A stretch of DNA of 64,000 nt, taken from Paraburkholderia sacchari. Lineage in GTDB: Bacteria > Pseudomonadota > Gammaproteobacteria > Burkholderiales > Burkholderiaceae. The stretch lies in NCBI RefSeq assembly GCF_000785435.2, contig NZ_JTDB02000001.1:522498-586497 (forward strand). The letters are read 5' to 3'. The translations under genes and the position numbers were made by a program. Each line of letters starts with the position of its first letter. Positions within the stretch are counted from its first letter, which is position 1. The notes beneath the pieces are model-generated. The model saw nothing but the letters and a program-made list of their open reading frames with translations, was not told the origin of the DNA and ran no database searches. This document shows positions 59,493 through 64,000 of the stretch, in pieces.

Positions 59493-60608
59493 ATGCGCTT
59501 TTGCAGAAAAGGCATTTGCAGTACGGCATTCATGTTGGCTGCAGGCGGTGCGAATGCTCAGTCGAGCATTACGCTGTACGGCATCGCCGACGCGTTTGTC
59601 CAGTTCCTCAATAACGATGGCAAGCAATCGTGGTCGCAACGCAGTGGCGGGAGCGCGCCGTCGCGTTTTGGCCTGAAAGGCACCGAGGATCTTGGCGGCG
59701 GCCTGAAGGCCGCATTCACGCTGGAAAACGGTTTCAACATCAACAATGGCGCCGGCTTTGGCGATACGAGCGCCATGTTCTATCGCCAGGCTTGGGTGGG
59801 GCTTTCGCACGGGAAATATGGGACGTTCACGCTGGGCCGCCAGTATCAGCCGACTTTCTGGGTGCTCTACCCAGGCGACCCGTTCTTCGCCAATGAAGTG
59901 CTCTCGCCGCTAGCCGCAGCGGGTAATGTCGTCGACCGCAATACGATCGGCATGCAGGCCAGCGGCGGGCGGTCGAGCAATTCGGTTGTGTACAAGTCGC
60001 CGACGCTCAAAGGGCTGCAACTGATGGCCATGTACGCGTTTCAGTCCAGTGTGACGCAGCCCGTGCCGCAAACGAACGGCAATATTCTCGATATTGCCGC
60101 AACCTGGTCGGGCTACGGTCTTTATGCGGGATTCGCGTACCAGTACCAGCATCCTGGCACGAAGACCCTGGCCAACTTGCCGTCCGTGCTCAATACGGTT
60201 GGAACCGAGCACTTCAATGGTGCGCTCGCTTATCAGATCGGGATCGTCAATCTTCAGTTCATCTACGGATATCACCGTCCGAAGCACGACGATTCGAGTC
60301 CGCTCGCGACGAGGCTTTCGGCCGTGCATTCCTATAACGTGATGCAAGCGGGCGCCACGATTCAGGCCACGGTCGCGGACACGATCGAGATCGTGGCCCT
60401 GCAACGCGCCGTGCGTGGCGTGCACGACAACATGTGGGCGGTGCAACTGGGAGTCGACCACAGTCTTTCGAAGCGGACAGCCGTTTATGCGCGCGCGGGC
60501 TACATGAAGAACAACGGTTCGTCCACGATGAGCTGGTCCGGCGTTCCCGTCACGGCCCCTGGCACCGGGCAAACGCTCGGAGCCGTTGGCATTACGCAGC
60601 GTTTCTGA
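59493..60608 (+). CDS. Gram-negative porin (OmpC/Omp38-like)
   Basis: A 371-residue outer-membrane beta-barrel porin. It has a signal peptide (res 1-22, ending GGANA) and the start of the mature protein AQSSITLYGIADAFVQFLNN, the standard beta-proteobacterial porin N terminus. It then shows SRFGLKGTEDLGGGLKAAFTLE, RQAWVGLSHGKYGTFTLGRQY and the C-terminal LGAVGITQRF with its terminal Phe for BAM recognition. The signal is more charged and Cys-containing than usual (MRFCRKGICSTAFML). Substrate selectivity cannot be read from sequence. Confidence 0.93.
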   Translation: MRFCRKGICSTAFMLAAGGANAQSSITLYGIADAFVQFLNNDGKQSWSQRSGGSAPSRFGLKGTEDLGGGLKAAFTLENGFNINNGAGFGDTSAMFYRQAWVGLSHGKYGTFTLGRQYQPTFWVLYPGDPFFANEVLSPLAAAGNVVDRNTIGMQASGGRSSNSVVYKSPTLKGLQLMAMYAFQSSVTQPVPQTNGNILDIAATWSGYGLYAGFAYQYQHPGTKTLANLPSVLNTVGTEHFNGALAYQIGIVNLQFIYGYHRPKHDDSSPLATRLSAVHSYNVMQAGATIQATVADTIEIVALQRAVRGVHDNMWAVQLGVDHSLSKRTAVYARAGYMKNNGSSTMSWSGVPVTAPGTGQTLGAVGITQRF

Positions 60609-60623
60609 AGCGCAAGCGTTCCG

Positions 60624-61652
60624 CTATTGCCGCGCGAGCGACGCGAGATCCCAGCGCGGCTTCACCGTGAACGCGTAGTCCTGGGTGGCCTGCTCGGGCC
60701 AGCGCGCGAGGCGCAGCGCGCCCGCGAGCGCGATCATCGCGCCGTTGTCGGTGCACAGCGAAAGATCGGGGTAGTGGACTTCGAAGCCGCGCTTCTGCGC
60801 CGCGGCCGAAAGCGTTTCGCGCAACTGCTTGTTCGCGCCCACGCCGCCCGCGACCACGAGACGCTTCATTTTCGTGCGCTTGAGCGCGGCGATCGATTTG
60901 GCGGCCAGCACTTCGACGGCGGCATCGACGAAACCGCGCGCGATGTCGGCCTTGCCTTGCTCGCAGATGTTCGTGCCAAGTTTCTTCACCTGCGTGAGCA
61001 CGGCGGTCTTCAGGCCGCTGAAGCTGAAATCGAGGTCGCCCGAATGCAGCATCGGACGCGGCAGCTCGATGGCGCCCGGCGTGCCGAACTCGGCGAGACG
61101 CGAGACTTCCGGTCCGCCCGGATAGCCGAGGCCGAGCAGCTTGGCGGTCTTGTCGAAGGCTTCGCCGGCGGCGTCGTCGAGGGTTTCGCCGAGCGTCTCG
61201 TAGACGCCCACGTCGGTCACGCGCATGAGCTGCGTGTGGCCGCCCGAGACGAGCAGCGCGACGAAGGGGAAGGGCGGCGGCGCGTCGACGAGGAGCGGCG
61301 AGAGCAGATGCCCTTCGAGATGATGGATGCCGACGGTCGGTCGGTTCCAGGCCATGGCGAGTGCGTTGGCGATGCTCGCGCCCACCAGCAGCGCACCGGC
61401 GAGCCCCGGCCCCTGGGTGAACGCGATGGCGTCGATGTCGCTGCGCGCCGCGCCGCTTTTCGCGAGCACTTCCTCGAGCAGCGGCAGCGCGCGGCGGATA
61501 TGGTCGCGCGACGCGAGCTCGGGCACGACGCCGCCATACTCGCGGTGCATGGCGATCTGCGAGTGCAGCGCGTGGGCGAGCAGGCCGCGCTCGCTGTCGT
61601 AGAGCGCGAGGCCGGTTTCGTCGCAGGAGCTTTCGATGCCGAGAACAAGCAT
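60624..61652 (-). CDS. tsaD: tRNA N6-adenosine threonylcarbamoyltransferase
   Basis: A 342-residue ASKHA-fold enzyme that, with TsaB and TsaE, transfers threonylcarbamoyl to A37 of ANN-decoding tRNAs. Motifs: [19 protein letters not shown] (phosphate 1), HIHHLEGH-type metal ligands (seen as [13 protein letters not shown]), [24 protein letters not shown] and [13 protein letters not shown]. The start MLVLGIESS at 61652 is chosen over an upstream open extension. It is essential in many bacteria. Divergent from the HI0933-type flavoprotein gene. Confidence 0.96.
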   Translation of the reverse strand: MLVLGIESSCDETGLALYDSERGLLAHALHSQIAMHREYGGVVPELASRDHIRRALPLLEEVLAKSGAARSDIDAIAFTQGPGLAGALLVGASIANALAMAWNRPTVGIHHLEGHLLSPLLVDAPPPFPFVALLVSGGHTQLMRVTDVGVYETLGETLDDAAGEAFDKTAKLLGLGYPGGPEVSRLAEFGTPGAIELPRPMLHSGDLDFSFSGLKTAVLTQVKKLGTNICEQGKADIARGFVDAAVEVLAAKSIAALKRTKMKRLVVAGGVGANKQLRETLSAAAQKRGFEVHYPDLSLCTDNGAMIALAGALRLARWPEQATQDYAFTVKPRWDLASLARQ

Positions 61653-61734
61653 GGTATGGCGGGCGGCGGCCCTGCCGGGACAAGGCCGTCCGGGCGAAAA
61701 CCGTCGCTGGATCAAAATGATAGGCGAATTTGAA

Positions 61735-61740
61735 AGTATA
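61735..61740 (-). promoter_or_regulatory. -10 box for tsaD
   Basis: TATACT on the minus strand lies 83 bp upstream of the tsaD ATG. No convincing -35 box is seen. Confidence 0.4.
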
Positions 61741-61793
61741 GCAGTGCAGGCGCAACCCGTTTGACGGCATCCGGCGCACGAGCGCATCGTCTT

Positions 61794-61836
61794 GCCGCCG
61801 CTTCGCCGCCGCTTCGCCGCCGCTTCGCCGCCGCCG
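61794..61836. repeat. 11-bp tandem repeat between tsaD and the flavoprotein gene
   Basis: GCCGCCGCTTC is repeated three times (61794-61804, 61805-61815, 61816-61826), with a partial fourth copy, in the divergent intergenic region. It is non-coding and may vary in length among strains. Confidence 0.8.
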
Positions 61837-61876
61837 CGGCGCCATCGCGGCGTCCGGCGCGGGTAGAATGCGCGCC

Positions 61877-63103
61877 ATGGAATCTTTCGACATCGCCGTG
61901 ATCGGCGCAGGCGCGGCCGGCATGATGTGCGCGGCGGTGGCCGGCCAACAGGGGCGCCGCGTGGCGCTGATCGATCACGCCCCGCGCCTTGCGGAAAAAA
62001 TCCGCATCTCGGGCGGCGGACGCTGCAACTTCACGAATCTGCACGCGGGCCCCGCCAACTATCTCTCGAACAACCCGCATTTTTGCCGCTCGGCGCTTGC
62101 GCGCTATACGCCGCGCGACTTCCTCGCGCTGCTGCGCCAGCATCGCGTGACGTGGCACGAGAAGCACAAGGGCCAGCTCTTTTGCGACCAGTCGAGCGAT
62201 GCAATCATCGACGTGCTGCGCGCCGAATGCGATGCCGGCGGCGTGGCGTGGCGGCGTCCGCTGCCCGTCGAGGCGGTGAGCCATGCCGCCGGCGCGGGCT
62301 TCACGCTCGGCACGCCGCAGGGCGAGATTCGCGCGAAGGCGCTGGTGATCGCCACGGGCGGTCTCTCGATTCCGAAGATCGGCGCCACCGATTTCGCTTA
62401 CCGCATCGCGAAGCAGTTCGGCCACAAGCTCGTCGATACGCGTCCCGCGCTGGTGCCGCTCACGTTCGCGCCGCAAGACTGGGCGCCCTACGTGCCGCTA
62501 GCAGGCGTCTCACTCGAAGTGCACGTGGCAACCGGCGAGCGCAAGACTGCCGGGGCCTTCGACGAGGATCTGCTGTTCACGCACCGGGGCCTTTCCGGCC
62601 CCGGCGTGCTGCAGATTTCGAGCTACTGGCAGCCGGGGCAGCCGATTCGCGTGAATCTGCTGCCCGAGCGGTCCGCAAGCGATGCGCTGATCGAGGCGAA
62701 GGGGGCGACGAAGCGCCAGATCGGCACCCTGCTGGCCGAGTGGGTGCCGACGCGTCTCGCGCACGCCTGGCTCGAGGCGCATCAGGTGCCGCTCGACGCG
62801 CGGCTTGCCGATCTGCCCGACAAGACGCTGCGCCGCATCGGCGAGGGACTCGCGCAATGGTCGCTGACGCCCACCGGCACCGAGGGCTACAAGAAGGCCG
62901 AGGTGACGCGCGGCGGCGTGGACACGCGCGAGCTTTCATCGGCGACGCTGATGAGCCAGCGCGTGCCGGGCCTGTATTTCGTGGGCGAGGCGGTGGATGT
63001 GACGGGCTGGCTCGGCGGCTACAACTTCCAGTGGGCATGGGCTTCGGGCGTCGCCGCCGGCGAGGCCGCGGTTGAGTTCACGGCGGTGGCGGCCAGGCCT
63101 TGA
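61877..63103 (+). CDS. NAD(P)/FAD-dependent oxidoreductase, HI0933/BaiN family
   Basis: A 408-residue flavoprotein. FAD-binding [19 protein letters not shown] is at the N terminus. The hallmark [17 protein letters not shown] is at about res 45-65. The C-terminal FAD motif is [25 protein letters not shown]. The HI0933 family (YhiN/BaiN-like) includes 3-dehydro-bile-acid reductases and oxidoreductases of unknown role, so the substrate is not known. ATG 61868 is an alternative, 9 nt upstream. Confidence 0.9.
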   Translation: MESFDIAVIGAGAAGMMCAAVAGQQGRRVALIDHAPRLAEKIRISGGGRCNFTNLHAGPANYLSNNPHFCRSALARYTPRDFLALLRQHRVTWHEKHKGQLFCDQSSDAIIDVLRAECDAGGVAWRRPLPVEAVSHAAGAGFTLGTPQGEIRAKALVIATGGLSIPKIGATDFAYRIAKQFGHKLVDTRPALVPLTFAPQDWAPYVPLAGVSLEVHVATGERKTAGAFDEDLLFTHRGLSGPGVLQISSYWQPGQPIRVNLLPERSASDALIEAKGATKRQIGTLLAEWVPTRLAHAWLEAHQVPLDARLADLPDKTLRRIGEGLAQWSLTPTGTEGYKKAEVTRGGVDTRELSSATLMSQRVPGLYFVGEAVDVTGWLGGYNFQWAWASGVAAGEAAVEFTAVAARP

Positions 63104-63239
63104 AGCGCCGCCGTATCGATCGATTGCGACTTTGGGCCGGCCACGTGCATCGAGTCTCAACGAGTTGATGCTCGTCATTGTTGGTCGGGCTGAGGAGGTT
63201 CACGCTTGAACATTGATCCATTGTGGAGAGGTGTGAAAC

Positions 63240-64000
63240 GTGAACCAGCAAGCAGAGCAGGTGAAACAAGAGGCGACGCAGCACGGTATGCCGCTGCGGC
63301 GGATCATGATTGCCGTCGACGATTCGAATGCGTCGAAGCAGGCGGTGCGGTTCGCTTCGCGTGTGGCGCCGCGCAACGCCGATGTGCGTATCGTCTGCGC
63401 CGCCGGGCAACCGCGCGCCTGGCAGGCCGGCGGCGCCTACACGGCGGGCGATGCCTGGTTGAGGGAGTCGCTTGCCGCCGCGCGCCAGGAGTTGCGCCAG
63501 GAGGCCGAGAACACGCTCGAGCAGGCGGTGGCGGCGTTCGACGGGCAAGTTGCCTCGGTTTCGGGGCATGTGCTCAATCTGACCGGCGAGTCCGGTGCGG
63601 TCGTGCACGCGCTGAGCGCGGCGGCCAGCGAATGGCGTGCCGACCTGCTGGTGGTCGGGGCCCGTCATCAAGGGCGCGTGAAACGCTGGGTCGACGGCTC
63701 GGTGTCGGCCGCGCTGGCCGTATCGGCGCCTTGCCCGTTGCTGGTGGTGCCTGCGGAGTACGAGGCATGCGCGGCGCCGCGCTTCGCACGCATGCTGCTG
63801 GCGACGGATGGAAGCGAGGCTTCCACGCAGGCGATCCAGGCGGCCATGCGACTCGTCGAACCGCGGCTTGCCTTGCGCGCGATCTACGTGGTTGACCGCG
63901 GCAGCGTGACTGGCGGCCCGGTGGCCGCTCCGGGGCTGGAAGAGGCGCTCACCGGGCTCGGGCGCCGGGCGCTCGCGGCGGCGCAGACGCAACTCGAACC
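63240..64000 (+). CDS. Tandem universal stress protein (3' end outside window)
   Basis: The frame runs from GTG 63240 (VNQQAEQVKQEATQHG) to the right edge, 253 codons without a stop. GGAGAGG about 8 nt upstream supports this start. The first UspA domain begins with IMIAVDDSNASKQAV and ends with the ATP-binding GARHQGRVKRWVDGS and PCPLLVV. A second domain begins with MLLATDGSEASTQAI, so this is a two-domain UspE-like protein. The first domain's nucleotide-binding glycines (G-x4-G-x8-GS) are intact. It stands alone after the HI0933 gene. Confidence 0.88.
   Translation, partial: MNQQAEQVKQEATQHGMPLRRIMIAVDDSNASKQAVRFASRVAPRNADVRIVCAAGQPRAWQAGGAYTAGDAWLRESLAAARQELRQEAENTLEQAVAAFDGQVASVSGHVLNLTGESGAVVHALSAAASEWRADLLVVGARHQGRVKRWVDGSVSAALAVSAPCPLLVVPAEYEACAAPRFARMLLATDGSEASTQAIQAAMRLVEPRLALRAIYVVDRGSVTGGPVAAPGLEEALTGLGRRALAAAQTQLE

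Overview
The window is high-GC, densely packed chromosomal DNA from a member of the Burkholderiaceae, most likely Burkholderia, Paraburkholderia or Caballeronia. This rests on gene content and order rather than any marker RNA: purF-metZ, a gamma-alpha-beta FAD-dependent glucose dehydrogenase operon of the Burkholderia cepacia type, a BPSS1780-type membrane protein, the DUF2782-thrB-membrane protein run, and xseB-ispA-dxs. I see no tRNA, rRNA, CRISPR array, insertion sequence, integrase or phage gene. Most of the window is housekeeping or metabolic sequence.

Layout. 1-7145: the 3' end of purF, then metZ, a MOSC protein, an AraC regulator, an FKBP isomerase, a degenerate sensor kinase and a CorC/HlyC-type membrane protein. 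7165-25760 (minus strand): one tightly coupled seven-gene operon read as glgE, treS-maltokinase fusion, glgB, glgX, treZ, malQ, treY. 26243-30016 (plus): a three-subunit FAD sugar dehydrogenase with a triheme cytochrome. 30111-39783: a phosphoesterase, a small secreted basic protein, a LysR/tautomerase pair, a polyphosphate module (PPK2 and a CHAD protein), ModE, a PAP2 phosphatase, a PHA-depolymerase-like esterase and a DUF3563 miniprotein. 39879-47108: a membrane protein with thrB and a DUF2782 protein, AMP nucleosidase, a split chromate transporter with its LysR regulator, and a LOG-family protein. 47110-64000: polA, type II NADH dehydrogenase, a dienelactone hydrolase, a mercaptopyruvate sulfurtransferase, an orphan Rieske oxygenase, xseB-ispA-dxs, folE2, a porin, tsaD, an HI0933-type flavoprotein and a universal stress protein cut by the window end.

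How the genes work together. The 18.6 kb operon encodes two opposing routes between trehalose and alpha-glucan. TreS and maltokinase turn trehalose into maltose-1-phosphate, GlgE polymerises it and GlgB branches the product. GlgX and MalQ then trim and remodel the glucan, and TreY and TreZ turn its ends back into trehalose. The result is a closed trehalose-glucan cycle, plausibly an osmotic or carbon buffer. The most unusual protein is GlgE: its first ~480 residues look like a second GlgE-like GH13 domain that has lost its catalytic acid.

Other points of interest are regulatory or structural. They include a palindrome over a probable leaderless LysR start, a TGC-N3-GCA operator before a PHA-depolymerase-like gene, structured leaders before folE2 and the DUF2782 gene, abutting divergent start codons of polA and a LOG gene, and four short tandem triplications of 11-12 bp, two of which copy a stop codon.
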